From assembly GCF_004345425.1 (NCBI RefSeq), contig NZ_SLVP01000004.1:310001-374000 (forward strand): 64,000 bases of DNA, given 5' to 3'. The position numbers were made by a program, and so were the translations under genes. Under the pieces are notes generated by a model. The model made no database searches. It worked only from the letters and a program-made list of their open reading frames with translations, and was not told where the DNA came from. Below are positions 42,238 to 51,057 of the stretch, piece by piece. Source of the stretch: Paenibacillus sp. BK033 (lineage in GTDB: Bacteria > Bacillota > Bacilli > Paenibacillales > Paenibacillaceae). Position 1 is the stretch's first letter; every line of letters begins with the position of its first letter.

Positions 42238-44679
42238 ATGGCGGATCGGAAGAAATTGGTGCTGGTTGGCAACGGAATGGCGGGGGTGCGGGCAATCGAG
42301 CATTTGATCAAGCTCGCTCCGGATGCATATAGCATTACGATTTTCGGAGCGGAGCCGTACCCGAACTATAATCGGATTATGTTGTCCTCGGTCCTTGCGG
42401 GCGGAACGGACATGAAGGATATCGTCATTAACGACTGGGACTGGTACGCGGACAATCATATCCAGCTGCATGCCGGACACACGGTCACGAAGATCGATAC
42501 GAAGCGGAAAAAAGTGTATTCCCAGCAAGGGATTGAAGCGGACTACGATGTGCTCGTGATGGCGACGGGCTCGAATCCGTTTATGCTGCCTCTGCCTGGC
42601 GCGAACAAAGAAGGCGTAATCGGCTTCCGGGATATCCGCGACACCGAGATTATGCAGGAGACTTCTCAAAAGTATAAAAAAGCAGCCGTAATCGGCGGCG
42701 GCCTGCTGGGGCTTGAAGCGGCGCGGGGGCTACTGAATCTGGGGATGGACGTCCATGTTGTTCATATCAACGGCATTCTGATGAACCGCGAGCTGGATGA
42801 GCCGGCGGCGCGGATGCTGCAGCGCGAGCTCGAAGCGCAAGGCATGAAGTTCCTGCTGAGCAAGCAATCGGCCTCCATTACGGGCAGACGCCGCGTAAAG
42901 GCTCTGCAATTCGCGGACGGCAGCGAGGTTGAAGCGGATCTTATCGTGATGGCGGTGGGGATCCGCCCGAACGTTGATTTAGCGAAGGCTTCCGGCATTG
43001 AAGTCGGCCGCGGGATTATCGTTGACGATTTCATGCGGACGAATATTCCGGATGTATACGCCGTTGGCGAATGCGCCGAGCACCGGGGGATCGCCTACGG
43101 CCTTGTCGCTCCGCTGTATGAGCAGGGTGCCGTTTTGGCGAAGCTGCTGGCCGGCATTGAGACGGAAGGCTACCAAGGCTCCGTTACTTCAACGAAGCTG
43201 AAGGTATCCGGTGTCGACGTGTTCTCGGCAGGCCAATTCAACGAAGGACCGGGAACAAGAGCCCTGCGTATTCAAGATGATGTAGCGGGCACATACAAGA
43301 AGATTGTGATCAAAAACGGCAAGCTGGTGGGGGCGGTACTGTTTGGAGATACTTCCGACGGCGCCGAGCTGTTCTCGATTATGAAGAAGGGCGAATCGAT
43401 CGAAGGCAAGGAGAAGGAGCTGCTGCTCGGCTTCTCGCCTGCGGCAGGAGGAGGCGCTTCCTCCGCGGCGGACCGGCTGGCGGCGATGCCCGACGATGAA
43501 ATCGTCTGCGGCTGCAACGGCGTATCGAAGGGCGCTATTGCCGATGCCGTTCAGAATAAAGGCTGCAATACGATGGCCAGTCTCAAAGGCTGCACGAAAG
43601 CTTCCGCTTCCTGCGGCGGTTGCAAGCCTCAAGTGGAAGGCTTGCTGAAGCTGTACGCCGGCGATGCGGCAGGCGCTCCGGTAAAGGAAGGCATCTGCGG
43701 CTGCACGGAGCATTCCCGCGACGAGATTGTTGCGGCAATCAAGGAAATGCGTCTCATGACCGTCAAGGAAGTCATGAACGTGCTGGGATGGAAGAACGAA
43801 GGGGGCTGCACGAAATGCCGCCCGTCGCTGAACTACTATCTTGGCATGCTGTGGCCGGGAGAATACGAGGACCAGAAGGAATCGCGCTTCACGAACGAGC
43901 GCTACCACGCGAACATTCAGAAGGACGGCACCTATTCGGTTGTGCCTCGCGTCTACGGCGGCGTGACCACGCCGGCCGACCTGATCAAAATCGCTACCGT
44001 CGCCGAGAAGTACGAGGTACCGATGGTGAAGTTCACCGGCGGACAACGGCTTGACCTGCTCGGCGTGAAGAAGGAAGACCTGCCGAAGATTTGGGAAGAG
44101 CTTGATATGCCTTCCGGCCATGCCTACGGCAAGACCCTCCGCACGGTAAAAACCTGCGTCGGCAACACCTTCTGCCGCTTCGGCACGCAGGACTCGATCG
44201 CCATGGGGATCCGGATGGAGAAAGCCTACGAGCGAATGACGGCTCCTGCGAAAGTAAAGCTTGCCGTATCCGGCTGTCCGCGCAACTGCGCGGAAGCAAC
44301 GATCAAGGATCTTGGCGTTGTCGCCATCGACGGTGCTTGGGAGCTTCACGTCGGCGGCAACGGCGGCATACACGTCCGCGCGACCGAACTGCTCTGCACC
44401 GTGAAGACGGAGGATGAAGTGATGGAATGGTCCTCGGCTTACCTGCAATATTACCGCGAGAATGCGACATGGAACGAACGTACCGCGCAATGGATTGAAC
44501 GCGTTGGCCTGGATCATGTCAAGAAAGCGCTGGAGAAACGCGAGGACCGTCTGGCCTTGGTCGAACGTCTGGAGAAGACGCTTAGCTATACAACGGATCC
44601 ATGGAAAGAAATTATCGAGAACAAAGAGCTGCGCAAAAACTTCGAGGAATTATCCAGTCCGCAGCCGGTGCAAGGATAG
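42238..44679 (+). CDS. nirB: Assimilatory nitrite reductase, large subunit
   Basis: 813 residues from the ATG seven bases after GGAGAGGAG; an ATG two codons earlier is too close to that site. Order: FAD/NAD(P)H-binding Rossmann domains (VLVGNGMAGVRA near the start, AVIGGGLLGLEAARG near 155), then two BFD-like [2Fe-2S] modules (CGCNG...CGGCK and CGCTEH...CTKC). Next comes the sulfite/nitrite reductase ferredoxin-like half domain. The siroheme/[4Fe-4S] domain has its cysteines in CVGNTFC and SGCPRNC. It reduces nitrite to ammonium with NAD(P)H in the cytoplasm. Followed after 13 bases by nirD. No nitrate reductase gene is in the window. Confidence 0.96.
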   Translation: MADRKKLVLVGNGMAGVRAIEHLIKLAPDAYSITIFGAEPYPNYNRIMLSSVLAGGTDMKDIVINDWDWYADNHIQLHAGHTVTKIDTKRKKVYSQQGIEADYDVLVMATGSNPFMLPLPGANKEGVIGFRDIRDTEIMQETSQKYKKAAVIGGGLLGLEAARGLLNLGMDVHVVHINGILMNRELDEPAARMLQRELEAQGMKFLLSKQSASITGRRRVKALQFADGSEVEADLIVMAVGIRPNVDLAKASGIEVGRGIIVDDFMRTNIPDVYAVGECAEHRGIAYGLVAPLYEQGAVLAKLLAGIETEGYQGSVTSTKLKVSGVDVFSAGQFNEGPGTRALRIQDDVAGTYKKIVIKNGKLVGAVLFGDTSDGAELFSIMKKGESIEGKEKELLLGFSPAAGGGASSAADRLAAMPDDEIVCGCNGVSKGAIADAVQNKGCNTMASLKGCTKASASCGGCKPQVEGLLKLYAGDAAGAPVKEGICGCTEHSRDEIVAAIKEMRLMTVKEVMNVLGWKNEGGCTKCRPSLNYYLGMLWPGEYEDQKESRFTNERYHANIQKDGTYSVVPRVYGGVTTPADLIKIATVAEKYEVPMVKFTGGQRLDLLGVKKEDLPKIWEELDMPSGHAYGKTLRTVKTCVGNTFCRFGTQDSIAMGIRMEKAYERMTAPAKVKLAVSGCPRNCAEATIKDLGVVAIDGAWELHVGGNGGIHVRATELLCTVKTEDEVMEWSSAYLQYYRENATWNERTAQWIERVGLDHVKKALEKREDRLALVERLEKTLSYTTDPWKEIIENKELRKNFEELSSPQPVQG

Positions 44680-44692
44680 GGGGGGCTACCAT

Positions 44693-45007
44693 ATGGTGAC
44701 AAAGGTGCTTGTAGCGAAATTAACGGATATCGACGTATTAGGCTCTCGTACGGTGCAGATTGACAACACGGACGTGGCGATTTTCCGCCTGGCGGACGGC
44801 AGCGTGAAAGCAGTCGAGAACAAATGCCCGCATAAGGGCGGCAGGCTGTCGGAGGGGATGGTGTGCGGCACGGCCGTGCACTGCCCGCTGCATGATTGGA
44901 AGATTGACCTGAAGAGCGGACGCGTGCATGAGCCCGATGACGGCTGCATCAAGACGTTCGAGACGGAGATTGACCCGGGCAGCGGCGACATCTATATCAC
45001 CCTGTAG
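44693..45007 (+). CDS. nirD: Assimilatory nitrite reductase, small (Rieske-type) subunit
   Basis: 104 residues. The start was placed at the ATG of MVTKVLVAK behind GGGGGG; the longer frame overlaps nirB. The Rieske [2Fe-2S] ligands are present: CPHKGG and CPLHDW. NirD/NasE joins NirB to form the nitrite reductase. Co-directional with nirB. Confidence 0.93.
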   Translation: MVTKVLVAKLTDIDVLGSRTVQIDNTDVAIFRLADGSVKAVENKCPHKGGRLSEGMVCGTAVHCPLHDWKIDLKSGRVHEPDDGCIKTFETEIDPGSGDIYITL

Positions 45008-45026
45008 AAGAGAGATAACAATTGCG

Positions 45027-45107
45027 GTGATCATTCATTAGGTGGATGCTCGCGAAGTATGAATCATCACGATAACCCGTACACGGGCTATTACGGTGAT
45101 CATTCAT
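45027..45107 (+). promoter_or_regulatory. Alternative hairpins between nirD and nirC
   Basis: GTGATCATTCAT occurs at 45027-45038 and again at 45096-45107. An inverted partner ATGAATCATCAC lies at 45059-45070. It can pair with either copy (11 of 12 positions), so two exclusive stems are possible. The second encloses a CCCGT/ACGGG hairpin and ends just before the nirC ribosome-binding site. Confidence 0.6.
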
Positions 45108-45124
45108 TTTAGGAGGAATGGAAC

Positions 45125-45994
45125 ATGGACTACGTGAAACCGGCTGAAGTACTGGAATCGATGGTGGAGGCGGGGACGGCGAAGGCGGAAATGAGCGCCT
45201 CGCAAATGCTGATGAGAGGTTTTTTGGGCGGCGGCATCCTGGCCTTTGCGACAACGCTCGCCTATACGGCGACAACGCAGACTTCGCTCCCATTAACGGG
45301 GGCAATTATTTTCCCGATTGGCTTTGTTATCATCGTTCTTCTGGGGCTTGAGCTTGTGACCGGCAGCTTTGCGCTTATTCCTCTATCGGTCTTCAAACGG
45401 AAAACAACGCTGACCCGCATGCTGGCCAACTATGGGCTTGTCATTATCGGTCATCTGATCGGCTGCGCGGTATATGCGGCTTTATACGGCATGGCGGTTA
45501 CGAAGATGGGGACGGATATGTCCAATCCGCTAGCTCAAATGCTCATTCAAGTCAGCGAGACCAAGACATTGGGGTATCAAAAAATGGGCTTCGACGGCAT
45601 CATTCTCGTGTTCATCAAGGCGATCCTGTGCAACTGGATGGTAACGCTTGGCGTGGTGATGGCGATGACCTCGAAATCGACCCTGGGCAAAATCGTCGCG
45701 ATGTGGCTGCCGATTCTGATGTTCTTCGAGCAAGGTTTCGAGCATGCGGTCGTTAATATGTTCGTCATCCCGGCCGGCATGATGCTTGGCGCGGACGTGT
45801 CTGTAGCGGACTGGTGGCTGTGGAACCAAATTCCGGTATTGCTCGGCAACTTTGTCGGCGGCGCTTTGTTTACCGGCTTTATGTTCTACTGGTCGCATAA
45901 CAAGAAGGCAAAAGACTCCGAAAGCTCTTCTTCTTCCGCAAAGTCGGGTCTTTCGGCCAAACCGGCGCTTGCAGCCGAGAAAAGCGGCCTGTAA
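45125..45994 (+). CDS. nirC: Formate/nitrite transporter family protein (NirC-like)
   Basis: 289 residues, six membrane helices plus a Ser/Lys-rich C-terminal tail. FNT features are present: the short hydrophobic re-entrant segments and the GLELVTGSFALIPL and NWMVTLGVVMAM stretches. The cluster with nirBD indicates nitrite uptake or export rather than formate. ATG behind AGGAGG. Its stop codon overlaps the start of the next gene by one base. Confidence 0.93.
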   Translation: MDYVKPAEVLESMVEAGTAKAEMSASQMLMRGFLGGGILAFATTLAYTATTQTSLPLTGAIIFPIGFVIIVLLGLELVTGSFALIPLSVFKRKTTLTRMLANYGLVIIGHLIGCAVYAALYGMAVTKMGTDMSNPLAQMLIQVSETKTLGYQKMGFDGIILVFIKAILCNWMVTLGVVMAMTSKSTLGKIVAMWLPILMFFEQGFEHAVVNMFVIPAGMMLGADVSVADWWLWNQIPVLLGNFVGGALFTGFMFYWSHNKKAKDSESSSSSAKSGLSAKPALAAEKSGL

Positions 45995-46764
45995 TGGAGG
46001 CGGCAGGCAAGGTATTTATTGTTGGGGCAGGCCCCGGTGACCCGGAGCTGATTACGGTGAAGGCGATGCGGCGAATCGGGCTGGCGGATGTCATCCTGTA
46101 CGACCGGCTCGTGAACGAAGAGCTGCTCGCGTACGCCCGCCCGGATGCGGAGCTGGTGTACTGCGGCAAAGCGCCTAATGCGCATGCGATGCCGCAGGAA
46201 CAAATTAATGCGGCGCTTGTCGCCTACGCCAAGCAAGGGAAAACGGTCGTCCGCCTCAAAGGGGGCGACCCCTTCGTCTTCGGGCGCGGCGGCGAGGAGG
46301 CGCTGGAGCTGGCCGAGCACGGCATCGAGTGGGAGATCGTGGCGGGGGTCACGTCCGCAATCGGCGCGGCGGCCTCGGCGGCGATCCCGCTGACGCATCG
46401 CGGGAAGGCGGCATCCTTCGCCTGCGTGACCGGCAACCGCTGTCACGGCGACCAGGAGCCTGTGCGCTGGGATTTGCTTGCGCATAGCGTGGATACGCTG
46501 GCGATCTATATGGGCGTCAGCCAGCTCGCCGTCATCCGCGGGGAGCTGCTGAAGCACGGCAAGGCGGCAACCACGCCGGTTGCGATTATCGAGCGCGGCA
46601 CAACAAGCAAACAGCGCGTTATTACGGGAACGCTGGCTGACATTCATAAGCTGGCGGTGTCTTTCAAAGTGGTCAACCCGGCCCTTATCATCGTGGGCGA
46701 AGTGGTCAAGGTTCGCGAGCAGCTTCTGCTGGCGGAGCGGCAGGCGGAAGCTTGGGTCATGTGA
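45994..46764 (+). CDS. sumT: Uroporphyrinogen-III C-methyltransferase
   Basis: 256 residues, S-adenosylmethionine-dependent. Motifs GAGPGDPELIT near the N-terminus and RLKGGDPFVFGRGGEE are diagnostic. It methylates uroporphyrinogen III twice to give precorrin-2, the precursor of siroheme, the cofactor of NirB. Start ATG overlaps the nirC stop (TAATG), so translation is coupled. The ferrochelatase/dehydrogenase step for siroheme is not in this window. Confidence 0.95.
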   Translation: MEAAGKVFIVGAGPGDPELITVKAMRRIGLADVILYDRLVNEELLAYARPDAELVYCGKAPNAHAMPQEQINAALVAYAKQGKTVVRLKGGDPFVFGRGGEEALELAEHGIEWEIVAGVTSAIGAAASAAIPLTHRGKAASFACVTGNRCHGDQEPVRWDLLAHSVDTLAIYMGVSQLAVIRGELLKHGKAATTPVAIIERGTTSKQRVITGTLADIHKLAVSFKVVNPALIIVGEVVKVREQLLLAERQAEAWVM

Positions 46765-46803
46765 TCATTCTCCAAAATAGGCGGGGTTTTACAAAAAAAC
46801 GGA

Positions 46804-46832
46804 TTGACAGTTATTTCTTCGGATGGTAAAGT
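46804..46832 (+). promoter_or_regulatory. Promoter of the bmr leader
   Basis: TTGACA, 17 bases, TAAAGT, ending 38 bases before the 29-codon ORF. Confidence 0.68.
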
Positions 46833-46870
46833 GACAAATATCTTAAACAAATCGAAAGGAGGATTACGGC

Positions 46871-46960
46871 ATGAATCCAATTGTAGGCGTCCATCAACCA
46901 TTTAACCAAATGCATACTAAATTTATGAGCGTAATCCATCCGCGCGTCGAATCTCTTTGA
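46871..46960 (+). CDS. 29-codon leader peptide upstream of bmrCD (candidate)
   Basis: Begins MNPIVGVHQPF and ends IHPRVESL; ATG seven bases after AAAGGAGG. Between a near-consensus promoter and two intrinsic terminators, in front of a BmrC/BmrD exporter pair. In B. subtilis the bmrB leader peptide upstream of bmrCD lets antibiotic-slowed ribosomes prevent termination. Sequence similarity to BmrB is not claimed; position and layout are the evidence. The peptide has three His and two Met-rich positions but no membrane segment. It could also be a free micropeptide. Confidence 0.62.
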   Translation: MNPIVGVHQPFNQMHTKFMSVIHPRVESL

Positions 46961-46989
46961 TCTTTAGGGGTATCCCATTAGAATCAAAG
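46955..46989 (+). promoter_or_regulatory. Hairpin spanning the leader stop codon
   Basis: CTTTGAT-CT...GGG-gtat-CCC...AG-a-ATCAAAG. It includes the stop codon of the leader ORF and its 3' arm shares the first four bases of the following terminator stem. A ribosome at the end of the ORF would break it. Confidence 0.5.
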
Positions 46990-47026
46990 GCGCATGGTTA
47001 CGTAACCGTAACCGTGCGCCTTTTTT
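46986..47026 (+). terminator. Leader terminator 1 before bmrC
   Basis: AAAGGCGCA-t-GGTTACG / CGTAACC-g-TGCGCCTTT, about 17 pairs, loop TAAC, then TTTTTT. Confidence 0.88.
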
Positions 47027-47032
47027 GATGCA

Positions 47033-47052
47033 GCGGGCCAATTTGCGCCCGC
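47033..47052 (+). promoter_or_regulatory. Small hairpin between the two leader terminators
   Basis: GCGGGC / GCCCGC with an eight-base loop. Confidence 0.5.
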
Positions 47053-47060
47053 CTGCTGCC

Positions 47061-47102
47061 AAAGGAAGCGTATCGTTATCTTACGGTGCGCTTCCTTTTT
47101 TT
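47061..47102 (+). terminator. Leader terminator 2 before bmrC
   Basis: AAAGGAAGCG / CGCTTCCTTT, loop of 18 bases, then TTTT. It lies about 50 bases before the bmrC start, so transcripts reaching bmrC must pass two terminators. Confidence 0.82.
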
Positions 47103-47152
47103 GCGGTGGGGGAAGATGCTTGGATGGAAACGGGAGGTGTCAAACGGAAACT

Positions 47153-48901
47153 ATGTTTATTGTACTTAAGAAGCTTCGATGGTTTTTCGCAATGAATTGG
47201 AAAAGATATACGCTAGCCTGCGTACTGCTGATCATCACGGGCTTTCTCGACGTGATTCCGCCTTGGCTGATCGGCCATACGATTGACGGCATTCATCAGG
47301 GCAGGCTGGACGCGACGGGCTTTATGCAGGTCGTGGCCGGCTGGATCGCCGTGACGGTGGTCGGCTACGCGATCACTTACGTGTGGCATTATAAGCTGTT
47401 TGGAGGTGCCTTCGTTCTGGAGCGGCTGCTCCGTTCGAGGCTGATGCGCCACTTCCTGAAGATGTCGCCAACCTTCTATGAACGGAACCGGACGGGCGAC
47501 CTGATGGCCCGCTCCACGAATGACTTGAATGCGGTTGCCACGACGGCCGGCTTCGGCATTCTGACGCTGATTGACTCGACCTTCTTCATGCTGACGATTC
47601 TCGGCATTATGGCGGCGATGATCAGCGTTAAGCTGACGCTGGCGGCGCTTCTGCCGCTGCCGTTTATCGCGCTTGCGATGAAGCATTTCGGGGGTAAAAT
47701 CCACGAGCGGTTTATGCAGTCGCAAGACGCTTTCGGCGAATTAAACGACCAGGTGCTGGAATCGGTATCGGGGGTGCGGGTTATCCGCGCTTTCGTGCAG
47801 GAGGAAGCAAGCCAGGATCAATTCCGCAAGAAAACAGATGAGGTCTTTCAGAAAAATATCGAGGTGGCCAAGATCGATGCGCTCTTCGAGCCAACGATCA
47901 AAATATTGGTCGGCCTCAGTTACCTGATCGGCTTGTGCTACGGCGGTTATCTCGTATTCCACAGCGAGATTACGCTTGGCGAGCTGGTCTCCTTCAACGT
48001 CTACCTCGGGATGCTGATCTGGCCGATGTTCGCAATCGGCGAGCTGATCAACATTATGCAGCGGGGCAACGCTTCGCTTGACCGGGTAGATGAAACGCTT
48101 GGCTACAAGCCGGATGTGCAGGACGCGGAGAACACCGTCGACGTGACCTCTCCGGCAACGATTGCTTTCGACGATGTGACGTTCCGTTATCCATCGTCGG
48201 TGGTAGACAACTTGAGCGACGTGAACGTCAGTCTGCGCCAAGGCCAGACGCTGGGCATTGTCGGCCGCACGGGCAGCGGCAAAACAACGCTGCTCAAGCA
48301 GCTGCTGCGCGAATATCCGGTTGGCGCCGGCGCAATCAAGATTACCGGCCAGCCGCTGGAGAAGCTGCCAATGGAGCGGCTCCTTGGCTGGATCGGGTAC
48401 GTGCCGCAGCAGCCGATTCTGTTCTCGAAGACGATTCGCGAGAATATTATGTTCGGCAAGAAGGGCGAGGCGACGGAAGAAGATCTGCAGCGCGCGCTTG
48501 CAAGGGCATCGTTTGCCAAGGATATTCAATTCCTGCCTGACGGGCTGGAAACGATGGTCGGCGAGAAGGGCGTTGCGCTCTCCGGCGGCCAGAAGCAGCG
48601 GGTCAGCATTGCGCGCGCGCTTATCGCAGATCCGGAAATATTGATGCTGGACGACGCGTTGTCCGCGGTAGACGGACGGACGGAAGCCGAGATTATCGAA
48701 GGCATCCGGACGGAACGAGCAGGCAAAACGACACTGATCACGACACACCGGCTGTCCGCGGTGCAGCACGCTGACCACATCATCGTGCTGGACGAAGGAC
48801 GCATTGTTCAGCAGGGTACCCATGACCATCTTGTGAAGCAGGATGGCTGGTACAAAGAGCAGTACGAGCGGCAGCAGCTGGAGTCGCTGATTGAATCATA
48901 G
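47153..48901 (+). CDS. bmrC: Heterodimeric ABC exporter half, BmrC/YheI-like
   Basis: 582 residues from the ATG of MFIVLKKLRWFF, which matches the start of B. subtilis BmrC. The strong GGGAGG is 15 bases upstream, an unusually long gap. Six membrane helices (about 1-320) and a nucleotide-binding domain with Walker A GRTGSGKTT, signature LSGGQKQR and Walker B ILMLDDALSAVD. The catalytic Glu after Walker B is Asp here, as in the degenerate site of BmrC. The partner gene follows, and the pair exports drugs. Expression is probably controlled by the leader and terminators upstream. Confidence 0.93.
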   Translation: MFIVLKKLRWFFAMNWKRYTLACVLLIITGFLDVIPPWLIGHTIDGIHQGRLDATGFMQVVAGWIAVTVVGYAITYVWHYKLFGGAFVLERLLRSRLMRHFLKMSPTFYERNRTGDLMARSTNDLNAVATTAGFGILTLIDSTFFMLTILGIMAAMISVKLTLAALLPLPFIALAMKHFGGKIHERFMQSQDAFGELNDQVLESVSGVRVIRAFVQEEASQDQFRKKTDEVFQKNIEVAKIDALFEPTIKILVGLSYLIGLCYGGYLVFHSEITLGELVSFNVYLGMLIWPMFAIGELINIMQRGNASLDRVDETLGYKPDVQDAENTVDVTSPATIAFDDVTFRYPSSVVDNLSDVNVSLRQGQTLGIVGRTGSGKTTLLKQLLREYPVGAGAIKITGQPLEKLPMERLLGWIGYVPQQPILFSKTIRENIMFGKKGEATEEDLQRALARASFAKDIQFLPDGLETMVGEKGVALSGGQKQRVSIARALIADPEILMLDDALSAVDGRTEAEIIEGIRTERAGKTTLITTHRLSAVQHADHIIVLDEGRIVQQGTHDHLVKQDGWYKEQYERQQLESLIES

Positions 48902-48923
48902 GAAAGAGAGGCGTTTACGAACA

Positions 48924-50948
48924 ATGGGTCAAACAGGTAAACGATTGTTTCAATACGCCATGCTTTATAAAAAACCGATCATCGGAGCGTTGGTTCTGCT
49001 CCTGCTGGCCGTATGCGCGGAGCTGGCGGGACCGTTTATCGCGAAGCGGATGATCGATCAGAATATTCTCGGCATCGAGAAGAGCTGGTACGAGGTTGCG
49101 GGGGATGAGCCCTACGCGGTCTCTTATAAAGATAAATGGTATAAACGCGAAGACCACTTCGCAGCCGGCGAGGCCAGAGGCACCGAGGTGCATCTGCTTC
49201 AGGCCGGCAGAAAATTTTACTGGCATGAAGGCACCCTTCCCGCAGTGGAGGGCGTGCGCAAGGTGACGGACGGCCAGATGACCGTCACCGACAAAACAAC
49301 CGGAGAGAGTGCCGCATTCCCGGTTGCCCTGATTTCGGCGAAGGAGCTGTACCAGTTCTACAGCCCGGAAATTCCAAGCCTGATGAAGCTGGCCGGCCTT
49401 TATGTCGGACTGCTCGTGCTTGGCGCGGTATTCACTTACGGACAGCGGCTCCTGCTGCAGACCTCCGCGAATCGGATTGTCCGGCGCATGCGAAATGACG
49501 TATTCGCCCATACGCAGCGGCTTCCGGTGAACTACTTCGATACGCTGGCCGCCGGGCAGGTCGTCTCCCGGATTACGAACGATACGGAGGCCATCCGCGA
49601 GCTGTACGTCGCGGTACTGGCAAACTTCTTCTCCGCGATCGTATACATGACGGCGATCTACGGAGCATTGTTCCTGCTGGATCCAAGGCTTGCGCTGTTT
49701 GCGCTGCCGCTGGTACCTATCCTGCTCGTATGGATTAATCTGTACCGGCGCTTTGCTGCCCGTTACAACCGGATTATCCGGACGAAGCTGAGCGAGATTA
49801 ACGCGATGATCAACGAATCCATCCAGGGGATGGCGATTATCCAGGCGTTCCGCCGTCAGAAAGAGACCTTTAAAGAATTCGACGAGTTGAACGAGCATTA
49901 TTTTACGTATCAGAACAAGCTGCTGAGCTTGAACTCGATTACGTCGCATAACCTGGTCAACGTGGTCCGGAACATCATCTTCCTTATCGTGATTTGGTTC
50001 TTCTGGGGCGACTGGTTTGGCGCCGCCATCGGGGTAGGCGTGCTGTATGCGTTCGTCGATCTGATGAACCGGATGTTCCAGCCGATCGTTGGCGTCGTGA
50101 ACCAGCTGTCCAATCTGGAGACGGCAAGGGTATCCGCTGAGCGGGTATTTACCCTGATGGATCAGCCTGGCGTTGAGGTTGAGCCGGGCACAATGGAGCG
50201 TTACAAGGGCGAAGTGAAATTCGATAACGTTTCGTTTGCCTACAAGAAGGATGAATACGTGCTGCGAAATATCTCCTTCACCGCCCGCCAAGGCGATACG
50301 GTAGCGTTGGTTGGCCATACCGGATCCGGTAAAAGCTCGATTATGAACCTGCTGTTCCGGTTCTACGATTCGAATGAAGGCAGCATCGTAATCGACGGCA
50401 AGGATGTGCTGAATATTCCGAAGCAGCATTTGCGCCAGCATATGGGCATCGTTCTGCAGGATCCGTTCCTATTCACCGGTACGATCGCCTCTAACATCAG
50501 CTTGAACAATCCGGCGATCAGCCGGGAGCGGGTGGAGCAGGCGCTTCGCGACGTTGGCGCCTACGACATGTTCGCGCAGCTGCCGGGCGGCATCGATGCG
50601 GAAGTGATCGAGAAGGGCAGCACGCTGTCCGCCGGCCAACGCCAGCTGATCTCGTTCGCGCGGGCGCTCGCCTATGATCCCGCGATTCTGATTCTGGATG
50701 AAGCAACGGCAAGCATCGATACGGAGACGGAGGCCATTATTCAAGAAGCGCTGGACGTGCTGAAGAAGGGCCGCACGACGTTTGTCATTGCCCACCGCTT
50801 ATCCACCATCCGACAGGCGGATCAGATTCTGGTGCTGGACCGCGGCCGCATCGTCGAACGCGGCAATCACGACCAGCTAATGGATCACCGCGGCAAATAT
50901 TTCGCGATGTACCAGCTGCAGCAAGGCTCGGCTGTTACCGCATCCTAA
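48924..50948 (+). CDS. bmrD: Heterodimeric ABC exporter half, BmrD/YheH-like
   Basis: 674 residues, almost exactly the length of B. subtilis BmrD. Start at the ATG of MGQTGKRLFQYA; an in-frame TTG 33 bases earlier overlaps bmrC. A ~110-residue extracellular insertion between the first two helices (about residues 48-155) is the BmrD hallmark. The nucleotide-binding domain has Walker A GHTGSGKSS, signature LSAGQRQ, and Walker B with an intact catalytic Glu (LILDEATASID). With BmrC this gives one degenerate and one active ATP site. Followed by a bidirectional terminator. Confidence 0.94.
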   Translation: MGQTGKRLFQYAMLYKKPIIGALVLLLLAVCAELAGPFIAKRMIDQNILGIEKSWYEVAGDEPYAVSYKDKWYKREDHFAAGEARGTEVHLLQAGRKFYWHEGTLPAVEGVRKVTDGQMTVTDKTTGESAAFPVALISAKELYQFYSPEIPSLMKLAGLYVGLLVLGAVFTYGQRLLLQTSANRIVRRMRNDVFAHTQRLPVNYFDTLAAGQVVSRITNDTEAIRELYVAVLANFFSAIVYMTAIYGALFLLDPRLALFALPLVPILLVWINLYRRFAARYNRIIRTKLSEINAMINESIQGMAIIQAFRRQKETFKEFDELNEHYFTYQNKLLSLNSITSHNLVNVVRNIIFLIVIWFFWGDWFGAAIGVGVLYAFVDLMNRMFQPIVGVVNQLSNLETARVSAERVFTLMDQPGVEVEPGTMERYKGEVKFDNVSFAYKKDEYVLRNISFTARQGDTVALVGHTGSGKSSIMNLLFRFYDSNEGSIVIDGKDVLNIPKQHLRQHMGIVLQDPFLFTGTIASNISLNNPAISRERVEQALRDVGAYDMFAQLPGGIDAEVIEKGSTLSAGQRQLISFARALAYDPAILILDEATASIDTETEAIIQEALDVLKKGRTTFVIAHRLSTIRQADQILVLDRGRIVERGNHDQLMDHRGKYFAMYQLQQGSAVTAS

Positions 50949-50997
50949 TTCATGACGGATCGGGGAAGGGTTCTCTCCGTTTCCGGTTATGGTTATG

Positions 50998-51043
50998 AAA
51001 AAGCACCTCCATGCAGCCGTTTGGCTTGATGGAGGTGCTTTTG
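50998..51043. terminator. Bidirectional terminator between bmrD and the chemoreceptor gene
   Basis: AAAAGCACCTCCAT / ATGGAGGTGCTTTT with an inner AGCC/GGCT hairpin; A and T runs on either side. Confidence 0.9.
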
Positions 51044-51057
51044 TCGTTTGCGCGAAT

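Noticed and set aside
43189..44517. 442-residue reverse frame inside nirB
   Set aside because: Shadow of a highly conserved gene on the other strand; no family resemblance and no start signals.
48915..50441. 508-residue reverse frame inside bmrD
   Set aside because: Antisense shadow of a confident gene.
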